From positions 22,515 to 86,514 of the forward strand of contig CAIQVJ010000069.1 of NCBI GenBank assembly GCA_903875225.1: 64,000 nucleotides of DNA, given 5' to 3'. The notes under the pieces were generated by a model. That model saw only the letters and a program-made list of their open reading frames with translations, was not told the origin of the DNA and did not search any database. A program made the translations under genes and the position numbers. Positions 9,090 to 18,871 of this stretch are shown one piece after another. The stretch's first letter is position 1; the number at the start of each line of letters is the position of its first letter. This DNA comes from an uncultured Pseudomonadota bacterium (GTDB taxonomy: Bacteria > Myxococcota_A > UBA796 > SXON01).

Positions 9090-9092
9090 CCC

Positions 9093-10493
9093 TCAGCCGA
9101 TCAGGGCCTTCACCCGTGCGACCTCCTCGGTCCTCCCGCGCACCCGGTAGCAGACGCCCTCGGCCTCGTGGCGCTCCTCGAGCACCTTCAACCTCGCGCG
9201 GATCTCGCCTCCCACGGCACCCCGCGCCCAGGGCACGAACAGGTCCACCTCGGCCATGCCCCGCTCGAACCACTGCACGATGAACGCGTGCAGCCCGTCG
9301 ACGTCGGCGGGGTCGTGGGCGCTCACCTGCAGCGCTTCCGGATACTCCAGCGCGAGCGCCGCGCGCGCCTCGGGACCCACCCGGTCGATCTTGTTGAGCA
9401 CGAGCCTCGCGGGAACGTCCTGGGCGCCGATCTCCGCGAGCACCTCCCGCGTGACGGCCAACTGGGCGCGGAACGTCGGGTCGCTGGCGTCCACGACCTG
9501 CAACAGCAACGAGGCCTCCAGGGCCTCGTCAAGCGTGCTGCGAAAGCTCGCGACGAGGTCGTGCGGCAGCTTCTTGATGAACCCGACGGTGTCGGAGACG
9601 AGGATCCGGGGGACCGTCTCCGGCTGCAGGGACCGCACCGTGGTGTCGAGGGTCGCGAACAGCTTGTCGGCCACGAGGACGTCGCTGCCGGTGAGCGCTC
9701 GCATCAGGGAGCTCTTTCCCGCGTTGGTGTAGCCCACGAGCGCGACGCGGAGCTGCTCCGCGCGACGTGCCCGCCGCGTTCCCTGCTCCTTCTCGATGCC
9801 CTGCAGCTCCGCCCGGAGCTGCGCGATGCGATCCCTCACCTTTCGTCTGTCGAGCTCCAGGGCGCTCTCGCCCGCCCCCTTGCCGCCGATGCCGCCCCGC
9901 TGGCGCTCCGCGTTCCCCGAATCGCGCATCCGGGGCACCAGGTAGACCAGCCTCGCGATCTCCACCTGCAGCCGCGCCTCGCGGCTCTGGGCATGCCGAT
10001 GGAAGATCTCGACGATCACCCCGGTGCGGTCGAGCACGGGCGCGCCGGTCGCCTTCTCGAGGTTGCGGGCCTGGCTTGGCGAGAGCTCGTGGTCGACGAC
10101 GATGAGGTCCGCCCGTCTCCCCTCCTCCGTGGCGGCCGACCGGTCACCGCTGTCCTCCTCCGCGAATTCCACCGTGTCTGCGGGATCGGGCGCGCTGGCG
10201 GCGGCCGCGGCTTCGTCTCTCCGCACCCGCGCCTTGTTGGGCACGCTGTTGGGGGGACCCATGGGCACCTCGCCGGAGCCGCCGGTCCAGCTCGCGAGCT
10301 CCACGAGCTTGCCCTCCCCGACCACCGTGCCCGCTGCGAGCCCGCTGCGCCGCTGGCTCACCTGACCGACCACCTCGTAGCCGAGGGTCTGCACGAGGCG
10401 GGCGAGCTCGGCCATCGATGCGACGTGGTCCGCGGTGTCCACCCCGGGCAACTGCACCCCGACGAGCACGGCGCGTAGCTGCTTTTCACTCAT
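9093..10493 (-). CDS. hflX: GTPase HflX
   Basis: Ribosome-splitting/rescue GTPase. Seen: N-terminal HflX domain with GTVVGEGKLVEL and ELSPSQARNLEKATG, a coiled region with the Gly-rich ERQRGGIGGKGAGES, then the G domain: P-loop YTNAGKSSLM, switch LFATLDTTVR, G3 SDTVGFI and G4 LNKIDRV. The length is 466 aa. The extra size against the usual 360-430 aa comes partly from an acidic, Ala/Asp-rich insertion of about 50 residues (about 75-127) inside the N-terminal domain, between GEGK and the ADLIVVD strand. Start ATG 10493 gives the expected N-terminus. It sits 54 bases downstream of the carbamoyltransferase gene on the same strand. Confidence 0.93.
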   Translation of the reverse strand: MSEKQLRAVLVGVQLPGVDTADHVASMAELARLVQTLGYEVVGQVSQRRSGLAAGTVVGEGKLVELASWTGGSGEVPMGPPNSVPNKARVRRDEAAAAASAPDPADTVEFAEEDSGDRSAATEEGRRADLIVVDHELSPSQARNLEKATGAPVLDRTGVIVEIFHRHAQSREARLQVEIARLVYLVPRMRDSGNAERQRGGIGGKGAGESALELDRRKVRDRIAQLRAELQGIEKEQGTRRARRAEQLRVALVGYTNAGKSSLMRALTGSDVLVADKLFATLDTTVRSLQPETVPRILVSDTVGFIKKLPHDLVASFRSTLDEALEASLLLQVVDASDPTFRAQLAVTREVLAEIGAQDVPARLVLNKIDRVGPEARAALALEYPEALQVSAHDPADVDGLHAFIVQWFERGMAEVDLFVPWARGAVGGEIRARLKVLEERHEAEGVCYRVRGRTEEVARVKALIG

Positions 10494-10547
10494 CCCGTCG
10501 GGTAACCCGGGGCCGCCGCCGGCGCGGTGCCGTGCGTACGCGGGGGC

Positions 10548-12266
10548 TCAGGCAGTGACGGGGTCGGGCTTGGAGATCAAGAACGGGCCCAACGCGAGGT
10601 GGCGGAGGCCCGAGCGCCTCATCACGTCGACGGCATCCTCCGGTGTGGAGACGATCGGCTCCCCATGGATGTTGAAGGAGGTGTTCAGGATCGCGCCTCG
10701 CCCCGTCCGCGCCTGGAAGTGCTCCAGGAGCCGGTGGTAGCCGGGATTCTGCTCCCGGGTCACCACCTGGGGGCGGATGGTGCCGTCCTCCGGGTGACAG
10801 GCAGCCCGCACGTCGCCAGTGTTGCGGGAGTCGAAGGCCAGGATCATGTAGGGTGCGGAGAACCCCTTCGGGTTGTCGATGTAGTCGTCGGCAGCCTCCG
10901 CCAGCACCGTGGGGGCGAACGGCATCCAGAAGTCCCGGCACTTGATGGCCTTGTTCACGAGCCTCACGACGTCGGAGCGTGAGGGGTCTGCGAGGATGGC
11001 CCGATTTCCGAGTGACCGGGCGCCGAACTCCTCCCGCCCGCTCATGCGCGCCACCACCTCGCCCCGCGCCAGCAGGTCTGCCACCCGCTCCTCCACGTCG
11101 GGGGGGCGCTCCACCCGCCACCCGAGCCCTCGGACGTGCTCCGCTGCAGCCACGTAGGCCAACGCAGCGGGCTCGGGTCCCAGGTACAGGGTCTGGAGGG
11201 GCTGGATCTGGTGCGCGAGCCCCTGTTCGGCCATGTGGGCCCAGGCGGCTCCGATGGCGTTGGTCTCGTCGCCACAGGAAGGGAACGTGTACAGATCGTC
11301 CACCTCCGGCAGCTCTCCGAGGATCTTGTTCAACTTCACGTTCATGAAGACGCCACCGGAGAGGCGCAGCCTCCGGCAACCCGTCTGCTGGAGCCAACCC
11401 TGGATCCACTCCGCGACGAACTCCTCGGTGAATGCCTGCAGGCCCCCGCAGATGTGGTCGAAACGGTAGAACTCGAGCTGCTGCCGCCAGAAGTCGTAGG
11501 AATAGCGTGGATTCGGCACGCCGGGGCTCCGCCGCCAACCGCCCGCGTGCAGCTCGAAGGCACCGCGGAAAATGTCCTTGACCTGCGCGACGCCCTCCCC
11601 GTTCGCGTAGGGAGCCATGCCCATGAGCTTGTATTCGTGCTCGTTGGGAACCATACCCAGGACAGCGGTGATCACCTCCCACAGGTTGCCGATGGAGTGG
11701 CGTTCATGCACCGAGGTGAGCCGCTCCAGCCCGCCGCGGGGCCCCGGTCTGCTGACGGTGGCGCACAACGAGTCCCCCGCCCCGTCCAGGGTCACCACCA
11801 GGGCGTCGCTGTCCAGCCCATTCCCGTAGTACGCCGTAGCGGCGTGGCAGGCATGATGTTCCACCGTGTGGATGCGTCCGCGCTCCACCCCGTGATCGAC
11901 GAGCCTCTGGACCTGGCGCCGTCGATGGCGACGGCGGAACATGTCCCCGAGCGGCGTCTCCTTGAGCATGCGCTTCGCCTGCCCCCTGGCCTCAAGATTG
12001 TCCTTGTACGCGCGGATCCGGTCGCCGCGGTCCGTCGGGGACGGGTCGCGCTCCGGGATCGAGTCGAGGCCCCCGAACACCCATGCGTCGACGTCCCTCC
12101 AATCCAGCTTTTCGGCTTCCAGCAGCCGGGCGATGGCGCGGGTGGGGTAGCCCGGGCGGTTCTTCTCCCTCGTCGGGCGCTCCTCCTGGAGCGCACTCGT
12201 CACGCGACCGTTCCTCACCAGCGCCGCCGAAGCGGCGTGACTGGCGTTGATTCCGCAGATCAACAC
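10548..12266 (-). CDS. NodU/CmcH-family O-carbamoyltransferase
   Basis: 572 aa. Transfers a carbamoyl group from carbamoyl phosphate, via carbamoyl-adenylate, to a hydroxyl of a natural product or sugar. Seen: N-terminal ICGINASHAASAAL (the family's G-x-N-x-x-H-D/A-x-S/A opening), EERPTREK, the metal-site histidines in VEHHACHAATAYY, EHEYKLMGMAPYA, and a C-terminal domain with ARSLGNRAIL, KCRDFWMPFAP and NTSFNIHGEPIV. All are intact, so activity is expected. No polyketide, NRPS or glycan cluster adjoins it, so the acceptor is unknown. Divergent from the macroglobulin pair, with 177 bp between the starts. Confidence 0.92.
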   Translation of the reverse strand: MLICGINASHAASAALVRNGRVTSALQEERPTREKNRPGYPTRAIARLLEAEKLDWRDVDAWVFGGLDSIPERDPSPTDRGDRIRAYKDNLEARGQAKRMLKETPLGDMFRRRHRRRQVQRLVDHGVERGRIHTVEHHACHAATAYYGNGLDSDALVVTLDGAGDSLCATVSRPGPRGGLERLTSVHERHSIGNLWEVITAVLGMVPNEHEYKLMGMAPYANGEGVAQVKDIFRGAFELHAGGWRRSPGVPNPRYSYDFWRQQLEFYRFDHICGGLQAFTEEFVAEWIQGWLQQTGCRRLRLSGGVFMNVKLNKILGELPEVDDLYTFPSCGDETNAIGAAWAHMAEQGLAHQIQPLQTLYLGPEPAALAYVAAAEHVRGLGWRVERPPDVEERVADLLARGEVVARMSGREEFGARSLGNRAILADPSRSDVVRLVNKAIKCRDFWMPFAPTVLAEAADDYIDNPKGFSAPYMILAFDSRNTGDVRAACHPEDGTIRPQVVTREQNPGYHRLLEHFQARTGRGAILNTSFNIHGEPIVSTPEDAVDVMRRSGLRHLALGPFLISKPDPVTA

Positions 12267-12443
12267 GGCATCTCCCTTGGAAGCAATGTCCGTTCAATTC
12301 CAGGGGAGCGGGCGCCAGCGAGATCTTCGCGAGCCCGCTCCCCACAAGCTGTGTAAGCACGGCGAACAACCCGGACAGGACCGTAAGCCCCGACCTTCAT
12401 CCGTCGTTACATGGCTGTTCCCCCCGAAACCCGGGTTCTACCC

Positions 12444-15400
12444 ATGCCGCGTCGCTCCAAAGTCCTCCCCTCGATCCTCCTCGGCGGAGTCGCCGTGATC
12501 GGGGTGACCGTGCTCGCCTGCGCCGGGATCTTCGGTCCCTGCTGGCGTGCGTGGGCCTTCTCGGGCGTCCTGCTCGACCAGTGCCCCGCCGGAAACGTGT
12601 TGCCCGCCGTTGCGGTGAACGTGTCCAACGTGGGCCGGAAGGACGAGGGCTACATCGAGGTCAACGTGGCGGGATGGTACGTGGACGCCTGGAACAACGT
12701 GGCGACCACCCCGGTGCGGAGGTTCTCGACCACGCTCGTCGCGGTCGACCCGCTGGGCGCCGAGCACGAGGTGACCCCCAAGGATGGATGGGACGACGGC
12801 TACAACTCGGCGCAGAGCGCCCTCGTCACGCTGCCCGACGGCCCCGACGGCGACTGGACCCTCCGCGTCACCGCCGACTCCCCGGCGGGCGTCTCGACCA
12901 CCGACGTCACGCTCCCGCTCTACGCCCCAGCGCGCGTTCACGTGCTCACGGACTCGCCCCTCTACAAGCCGGGCCAGACGATCAAGTTCCGGGCAGTCGT
13001 GCTCTCGGACAAGGACCTCACCCCGCTCGAGGATCGGCCCGGCACCTGGATCGTCACCAACAACCTCGGGGAGACGCTGCTGCAGGAGAAGGCGAAGACA
13101 GGCGCCTTCGGCGTCGCGAGCGGCACCGTGCCCATCGATGCGCTCGCCGAGTCCGGCGACTGGACGATCAGCTTCCAGACCGGCGCGAACTCCGACGCCC
13201 GCACGGTGCCCGTCCACCCGTTCCAGCTCCCCCGCTTCACGGTCGAGACCCGAGCCGACAAGCCCTGGTACACCTACGGGGACATCGCCACGATCGATGC
13301 GACCGTGCGCTACACCTCGGGCGCGCCCGTGCGGAACTCACCGGTGGACGTCGCGTTCTCGGACCAGGGGGCGACCGCCGAAGACGGCACCCCGGCGTGG
13401 CCGGTACCCGCCGCCTGGCTCGAACCCCAGAACCTGATGACAGACGCGCAGGGAAAGGTGAGCATCAAGCTGCCCCCGGTGCCTGGCGATCTTGTCGGCA
13501 AAGGGCGCCTCGCGGTCCAGCTCTCCGCGCGGGACGAGACGGGGGACGTCGCGGTGGGCAGTGCATCCCTGCTCTACACCCAGGATCGCATCGCCGTGAG
13601 CTCGGTGACCGAGCTTGCCGACGGCGTCGTGCCGTCCACCAACAACCGGGTGTACGTCCGCGCGACCACCCCGGACGGTCAGCCGCTCCGCGGCACCACG
13701 CTCAAGCTGACCCGCACGGGGGACCGATCGGACAAGGGCATCGTCGAGAAGACCGACGCCGACGGCGTCGCCCGGTTCCAGCTCGACCCGGGGGAGCCGG
13801 TCACCGTCGTGGTGCCCGCGCTGCCCTGGCGCCCGCCTACGCTGCGCACGATCTCCACACTCACCGTCTCCGACGTGACGGACGCGCTCTCGGGCGAGAG
13901 CCCCGACCTGACGACACGCGCCATGCTCGACCGCTGGGCCAGCCACGCGACGGGATGCGGGGCCTTGATCGCCGGGAGTGACGCCACCTCGGTGACCGTC
14001 TCGGCGCTCGTGGACGGCGGTGGACGTGTGCTGAAGACGAGCGCGGGCAATGAGGATCCGCTCGTGAACGCCTGTGTCGCCTCCTCGCTCACGGGCTCGG
14101 CGCCAGCGGATGGACATGACCGGCTCTGGCAATTCTCGTTGTCCCTCGCCGGACCGGAGACCCCGTGGCTCTCGGCCTCCACGCAGTCCGTGTCGGGCGA
14201 CGCCCAGTCGGATGCCATCAGCGAGCTTGCCGACAGCGCGCTGCGCAGGTCTCGCGGTTGCGTCGCCGGCCTCGACGCCAACATCACCGACCTCGGCACC
14301 GCCTGGGTGTGGTTCACCCACGCCGGCTCCCGCGCGGTCGACCTGCGTCCCGTGACGATCCAGACAGACGAGGGCACAGCGCCGGCCCCGGTCCGTGGCT
14401 GTGTCGCCCGGGCCATCGGCGGATGGAGCCTCGACGCCCCCGCCGAGAGCGACGGGAGCGGGATCCTCACCGCGGAGATCAACATCCCGGCGCCCCCCGG
14501 ATCGGAGCGGCCCCAGCCCATGACCTGGCCCGGCTACGCGTTCCAGGTGGCCGCGTTCGAGGGCGACGGCAACAGCCGCACGCTCGGCGAGACCGTGCTG
14601 CGCCTGCACCCGGGCACCCTGCCGGACCTCCGACTCCGGTTCTCGGACATCCTCGTGAAGCCCGGCGACACGCTCGAACTGCTGGCCCTGCGTGGCCCGA
14701 ACTTCAGCGGCGGATTCCCCGAGGAGATGATGCTGCAGTCGGGCGACCGCGACATCCAGAAGTTCGACTTCGATCCCAAGCGGCGCAAGGGCACCGTCAC
14801 CATCCCCACCGACGCGCGGGGCTTCGTGCACGTGACCTGGAACGGCGTGATGGCGGTGGCGTATGTAGAGGACGACTCGAAGCTCAACCTCGCGCTGGCA
14901 ACGGACAAGGCACAGTACCGGCCGGGCGAGCTCGCGAACCTCACCGTCACGAGCACCGCCGGGGAGAAGCCCGTGCAGGCTGGCGTGACGCTCTCCGGCG
15001 TCGACCAGACGCTCGGCGTGCTCGCGACGCTCGACCAGCCGGACAGCCTCGCGCGGCTCGCCGTCACCGCCGAGACCGCGATGCCCGCCTTCGGCGACCT
15101 CGACGCGCGAGCGCTGCAGACAGGCCAGATCGCCGGCGACAACGCAGCCGCCGCCACGATCCTGCGGGTGAGCAGCCTTCCGCAGGCAGCCCCTGGGTCC
15201 ACGAGGGTCTCGGCCCAGTCGCAGGCGACAGTCAACGCCGACAGCGGCGTGGCCGACGCCTTCTACCGGTTCTACCCGAGCGTGAAGGACGCGGTCCGGG
15301 CCTGGGAGAAATCCGCGAAGGAGGGCGACGCGATGACGCCGAAGATCCTCGTCCGGATCTGGGAGGCGACGCTCGACGCCCACCCCGTCGAGGATCCCTT

Positions 15401-15539
15401 CGGTCGGCCGCTCCACCTGCGCGTGCTCCCCCAGGATCTGCTCGCCTTCACAGACCCGCGCGTCCTCGTCAGCAACGCGGCGCTGTTGCCCGAAGACATC
15501 GAGAACTGGCCGTCCTACGTCGCCTCGGAGAGCCCATGA
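12444..15539 (+). CDS. Alpha-2-macroglobulin-like protein, N-terminal half (MG domains)
   Basis: A 1031-aa exported or membrane-anchored protein: a charged start (MPRRSK), then one hydrophobic segment (about 8-29) ending VLAC, which could be a lipobox. Following are macroglobulin-type beta domains, with the diagnostic DSPLYKPGQTIKFRAVV of the MG2 bait-side repeats and ADKPWYTYGDIATIDATVRY for MG3. Residues about 472-692 form an unusual insertion with two Cys-containing units (GCGALIAG...VNACVASSL and RGCVAGLD...VRGCVARAI) that resemble AgmX/TonB C-terminal-like domains. A further MG domain follows (RPGELANLTVTS). The stop overlaps the next gene's start (ATGA at 15536), so both halves are translationally coupled. 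No start is supported by a clear Shine-Dalgarno; 12444 fits the signal sequence better than the ATG at 12411. Confidence 0.8.
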   Translation: MPRRSKVLPSILLGGVAVIGVTVLACAGIFGPCWRAWAFSGVLLDQCPAGNVLPAVAVNVSNVGRKDEGYIEVNVAGWYVDAWNNVATTPVRRFSTTLVAVDPLGAEHEVTPKDGWDDGYNSAQSALVTLPDGPDGDWTLRVTADSPAGVSTTDVTLPLYAPARVHVLTDSPLYKPGQTIKFRAVVLSDKDLTPLEDRPGTWIVTNNLGETLLQEKAKTGAFGVASGTVPIDALAESGDWTISFQTGANSDARTVPVHPFQLPRFTVETRADKPWYTYGDIATIDATVRYTSGAPVRNSPVDVAFSDQGATAEDGTPAWPVPAAWLEPQNLMTDAQGKVSIKLPPVPGDLVGKGRLAVQLSARDETGDVAVGSASLLYTQDRIAVSSVTELADGVVPSTNNRVYVRATTPDGQPLRGTTLKLTRTGDRSDKGIVEKTDADGVARFQLDPGEPVTVVVPALPWRPPTLRTISTLTVSDVTDALSGESPDLTTRAMLDRWASHATGCGALIAGSDATSVTVSALVDGGGRVLKTSAGNEDPLVNACVASSLTGSAPADGHDRLWQFSLSLAGPETPWLSASTQSVSGDAQSDAISELADSALRRSRGCVAGLDANITDLGTAWVWFTHAGSRAVDLRPVTIQTDEGTAPAPVRGCVARAIGGWSLDAPAESDGSGILTAEINIPAPPGSERPQPMTWPGYAFQVAAFEGDGNSRTLGETVLRLHPGTLPDLRLRFSDILVKPGDTLELLALRGPNFSGGFPEEMMLQSGDRDIQKFDFDPKRRKGTVTIPTDARGFVHVTWNGVMAVAYVEDDSKLNLALATDKAQYRPGELANLTVTSTAGEKPVQAGVTLSGVDQTLGVLATLDQPDSLARLAVTAETAMPAFGDLDARALQTGQIAGDNAAAATILRVSSLPQAAPGSTRVSAQSQATVNADSGVADAFYRFYPSVKDAVRAWEKSAKEGDAMTPKILVRIWEATLDAHPVEDPFGRPLHLRVLPQDLLAFTDPRVLVSNAALLPEDIENWPSYVASESP

Positions 15540-17932
15540 ACCCCCGCAAATCAGAACTCGCCTGGTTCGTCCTGCTCATCGGATGCGGAGCCGGATCCTC
15601 GCGGGAGGCTGCACCAGCGCCGGTCATGGCGCCGGGGCGCTCGTCCGACAAGGAGGAGAGCAAGATGGACATGCCCGCGGGCGCGCCAGCCGCGGAGAGC
15701 GTGGGGAGGAATTCGCTCCTGTTGCAGTCGCTCGGCACGACGGGTGAGGGAGGAGCCAGCGCCAAGGACATGCTGGGCGACAGCTCCGCTGTGGGCCTCG
15801 ACGAAGCGTTGGCCGGCGTCGCCCCCCCCAAGACGCGCGCGGCTTCCCCCGGGGAGCCCGAGGCCCCCACGGTCCGCGCCTGGTTCCCCGAGAGCTTCCT
15901 CTGGCAACCGCTGGTCCAGACCAACGAGGCGGGCGCTGCGACCGTGCAGTTCACCGTGCCCGACACGCTCACGACGTGGCGCATCCTGGCGCTCGGTCAA
16001 ACGCGGCAGGGCTCCCAGGGCGGGGCGACCCACACGTTCCTCTCCACCCTGCCCGCCTACGTCGACGTGGTCGCACCCCTCAAGCTGCGCGTCGGCGACG
16101 TGGTCGAACTCCCGATCCAGGTCGTGAACCAGAGCGCAGATCCGCTGCGGGGGGCGCTCTCCGTGACGGTGAGCGGGGGCCTGGGGGAAGGCGGCGGGAA
16201 CGTGAGCGTCGCGCCCTGGGGATCGAGCGCCTCGACAGTCCACACGACCGCCAACCATGCCGGCCAGCTGGTCGTCGAGGCCGGGCTCACAGCGGGCTCG
16301 GGCGAGCCGGTCGACACCGTGCGCAAGAGCGTCGCCGTCTCCCCGGTCGGCCGTCCGATCGAGCAGTCGCGCGCGGGCACGCTCGCCGGGCCTCGCACCG
16401 TGACGTTCGACGCCGTGGGCGACGCCCTGGACGGGAGCGTGGCGATCACCGTGTTCCCGGGAGCCCTCTCCGTGCTCCGCCAGGAGCTCGATCTGGCCGG
16501 CGGACGGGGTGGCGACATCGGATCCGCCGCCTACGCCTGGCGCGTGAGCCAGGCAGCCGGACCACTCGTTGCCGGCAACGAGGTGAAGCCGGAGGTCGCT
16601 CGTGACCTCTCGCTCGTCGCGCTGCAACGCCTGATGCGCGGGACACGCTCGGCAGGCTCGGACCCCCAGAGCGTGATGATCGCTGCGCTCGCGCTCGCCG
16701 GGCTCGGAGCGACAGAGGGCGACACGCTGCAGACGCACCTCGCGAGCCGGTTGAGGGACGTGGTGGCCCAGGCCCAGCAGGCCGACGGCCTGTGGTCGCT
16801 CGGCGCGGGCTACGGGCTCGACGATCAGCTCGTCGCCAGCGCGCGCTGCCTCTGGGCGCTCCGGCAGAGCGATGCTGGCGCTGCCGAAAACCCGATCGGG
16901 CCCGGGCTCGTGTCCGCACCCGCGGAGCTGACCGAGGCAACCGCGGTCAAGGGCGCCCGGCTCCGGTTCTCCGGCGCGCTGGAGCGGTTCGGTGACAGGC
17001 TCTCGGACCCCTACGTCGCGGCGTGGGCCCTCGCTTCAGGCGGCGCTGACGCCCTGGACCCCGAGCTGAACGCCAGGCTTCGCAAGACGGTGCTGGACGC
17101 CCTGGTGAAGAACGCAGACGGGAGCCTGCGGCTCGACCCCACCCTCGGCGCCGGCTCCGCCAGGGTGCTGGGCGCCTCCACGGCAGAGGCCACCGCCGTC
17201 GCCCTGCTCGCGCTCCCAGGCACCGACGCCGACACCGTCACCCTGCGTGCGGATCTGGCGACGGGCGCGCTCGGGCGGTGGTCACCGGGCAGCGGCTTCG
17301 GCGGCGGCTGGGGCGGGCTCACCGCGCTCTCTGCTCTCGCCTCCGCGATGGGCGGCGAGATCCCCGACTCGGTGAAGATCCGGGTGTACGCCGACGACAA
17401 GGTGGCCGGGGAGGGGGCGCTCGACCCCGCCCAGAAGCACGCCCCCGTGCGGCTCTCCGTGCCGGGGGCAGCCCACACGCTGCGGGTGGAGGCCATCCCT
17501 GCGGTACCCGGCCTGGCGTTCACTGCCGTGGCGACGAGCTGGGTGCCCTGGACCCAGGCCGCGCCCCACGGCCTGGAGCTGAAGATCACGCCCCCGTCCC
17601 AGCCGGCGATCGGCCGCCGGGACACCCTGCGCGTGGAGATCTCGGGCCCGACCAGCGCGACAGCCGACGTGGACATCGCGCTGCCGGCCGGCGTGGACGT
17701 CGCGGATGCCCAGGCGCTCGTCGCCACGCTCGCAGGGAGCTCGGGCACCGTCGAGACCGAGGAGGGCGCGCTGCACCTGCGCGGCCTCACGCTCGTGAAC
17801 GGCGTGTGGTCGGTCGACCTGCCCGTCACCCCCACGCTGGGCGGGGCCCTGCAGTCCGGCGCCGCGATCGTGACCCTCTCCGATGGAGAGACGTTCGCGA
17901 GTCTGCCGACGATCTGGCACGTCAGGGAGTAG
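15536..17932 (+). CDS. Alpha-2-macroglobulin-like lipoprotein, C-terminal half, no thioester
   Basis: 798 aa beginning with a lipoprotein signal (lipobox LIGC, Cys17). A low-complexity linker leads to the A2M domain: WFPESFLWQPL is the canonical A2M box and TTWRILALGQT follows it. The helical thioester domain comes next. At the place where complement-like members have the G-C-G-E-Q thioester, this protein has GGRGGD, so no covalent trap is possible. The barrel repeats and Trp-rich LAGLG / GLWSLGAGYGLDDQL segments of the TED fold remain. Bacterial A2Ms act in the periplasm as protease traps and are usually single chains of 1500-1800 aa. Here the function is split between two coupled genes whose combined length is normal. 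Confidence 0.82.
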   Translation: MNPRKSELAWFVLLIGCGAGSSREAAPAPVMAPGRSSDKEESKMDMPAGAPAAESVGRNSLLLQSLGTTGEGGASAKDMLGDSSAVGLDEALAGVAPPKTRAASPGEPEAPTVRAWFPESFLWQPLVQTNEAGAATVQFTVPDTLTTWRILALGQTRQGSQGGATHTFLSTLPAYVDVVAPLKLRVGDVVELPIQVVNQSADPLRGALSVTVSGGLGEGGGNVSVAPWGSSASTVHTTANHAGQLVVEAGLTAGSGEPVDTVRKSVAVSPVGRPIEQSRAGTLAGPRTVTFDAVGDALDGSVAITVFPGALSVLRQELDLAGGRGGDIGSAAYAWRVSQAAGPLVAGNEVKPEVARDLSLVALQRLMRGTRSAGSDPQSVMIAALALAGLGATEGDTLQTHLASRLRDVVAQAQQADGLWSLGAGYGLDDQLVASARCLWALRQSDAGAAENPIGPGLVSAPAELTEATAVKGARLRFSGALERFGDRLSDPYVAAWALASGGADALDPELNARLRKTVLDALVKNADGSLRLDPTLGAGSARVLGASTAEATAVALLALPGTDADTVTLRADLATGALGRWSPGSGFGGGWGGLTALSALASAMGGEIPDSVKIRVYADDKVAGEGALDPAQKHAPVRLSVPGAAHTLRVEAIPAVPGLAFTAVATSWVPWTQAAPHGLELKITPPSQPAIGRRDTLRVEISGPTSATADVDIALPAGVDVADAQALVATLAGSSGTVETEEGALHLRGLTLVNGVWSVDLPVTPTLGGALQSGAAIVTLSDGETFASLPTIWHVRE

Positions 17933-17950
17933 CCAGAATAGGCAGCGCCG

Positions 17951-18847
17951 ATGCACACCTTCGCAAACCTCGGCTACTGGCGTGTGGGCGGGCCGATGGA
18001 GCGATTTCTGTGCCCCGCGACCCCCGACGATCTGCGCGTCGCGCTGCTCGACGCCCGCGAGCGGGGGCGCGGCTTCTTCGTGCTCGGCCGGGGCTCCAAC
18101 CTGCTGGTGCCCGACGAGGGCCTCAGCGGAACCACGGTGCAGCTTGGCGGCGAGTTCTGCACCATCCGCGAAGTGCACGGCAACGCCGAGACCGTAGACC
18201 TGCGTGTCGGCGCCGGCGTGTGGAACGACGTGCTGCTCAAGCGACAGCTCGGAAAGCTGAGCGGGCTCGGGGCCCTGGCGGGCGTGCCCGGCACCATGGG
18301 CGGCGCCATCGCGATGAACGCGGGGACGGCGCTCGGCGAGATCGACAAGGTGGTCACGCGGGTCGAGGGGCTCGACGCGGAGGGCCGGGCCTGCACGATC
18401 GAGCGCCGCGACCTGCCGATGCGCTACCGGGAGGGGGGGCTGCCCGTCGGATTTGTCGTGACAGCGGCGGTCCTGCGCCTCTCCCGCGCGGGCGCGGACG
18501 ACGAGGCGCAACGTGTCGAAGCGCACAAGGCGCACCGGAAGGCCACCCAGCCCCTGAACCAGCCGAGCTGCGGCTCTGTGTTCCGCAATCCCCCGGGAGA
18601 TTCAGCGGGCCGCCTCATCCAGGACGCGGGCCTGAAGGGCTGGCGCTCCGGAAACGCCCAGATCAGCGAGAAGCATGCCAACTTCATCGTCAACCTGGGC
18701 GGTGCGCAGGCAAACGACGTACTTTGCTGTATCCGCACGGCAATGCAGGCGGTGTGGGCACGATCGAGGGTCCTGCTCTCGCCGGAGGTACACATCGTGG
18801 GCACCTGGGACGAAAAACTGTGGCCATTCCTACCGGCGCGGGAATAG
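17951..18847 (+). CDS. murB: UDP-N-acetylenolpyruvoylglucosamine reductase MurB
   Basis: FAD-dependent reductase of peptidoglycan precursor synthesis that converts UDP-GlcNAc-enolpyruvate to UDP-MurNAc with NADPH. Seen: the FAD-binding GRGSNLLVPD, AGVPGTMGGAIAMNAG, the tyrosine-arginine MRYREGG, the catalytic serine in SCGSVFRNP, the AGLKGWRSGNAQIS-type substrate segment, KHANFIVN and the terminal catalytic glutamate in LSPEVHIVG. At 298 aa it is a type II MurB. It lies 18 bases after the macroglobulin pair on the same strand; no other mur or fts gene is nearby, which is unusual because murB often sits in a dcw cluster. Confident. Confidence 0.95.
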   Translation: MHTFANLGYWRVGGPMERFLCPATPDDLRVALLDARERGRGFFVLGRGSNLLVPDEGLSGTTVQLGGEFCTIREVHGNAETVDLRVGAGVWNDVLLKRQLGKLSGLGALAGVPGTMGGAIAMNAGTALGEIDKVVTRVEGLDAEGRACTIERRDLPMRYREGGLPVGFVVTAAVLRLSRAGADDEAQRVEAHKAHRKATQPLNQPSCGSVFRNPPGDSAGRLIQDAGLKGWRSGNAQISEKHANFIVNLGGAQANDVLCCIRTAMQAVWARSRVLLSPEVHIVGTWDEKLWPFLPARE

Positions 18848-18871
18848 GACGTGCTGCGCAATGGAGTACGC

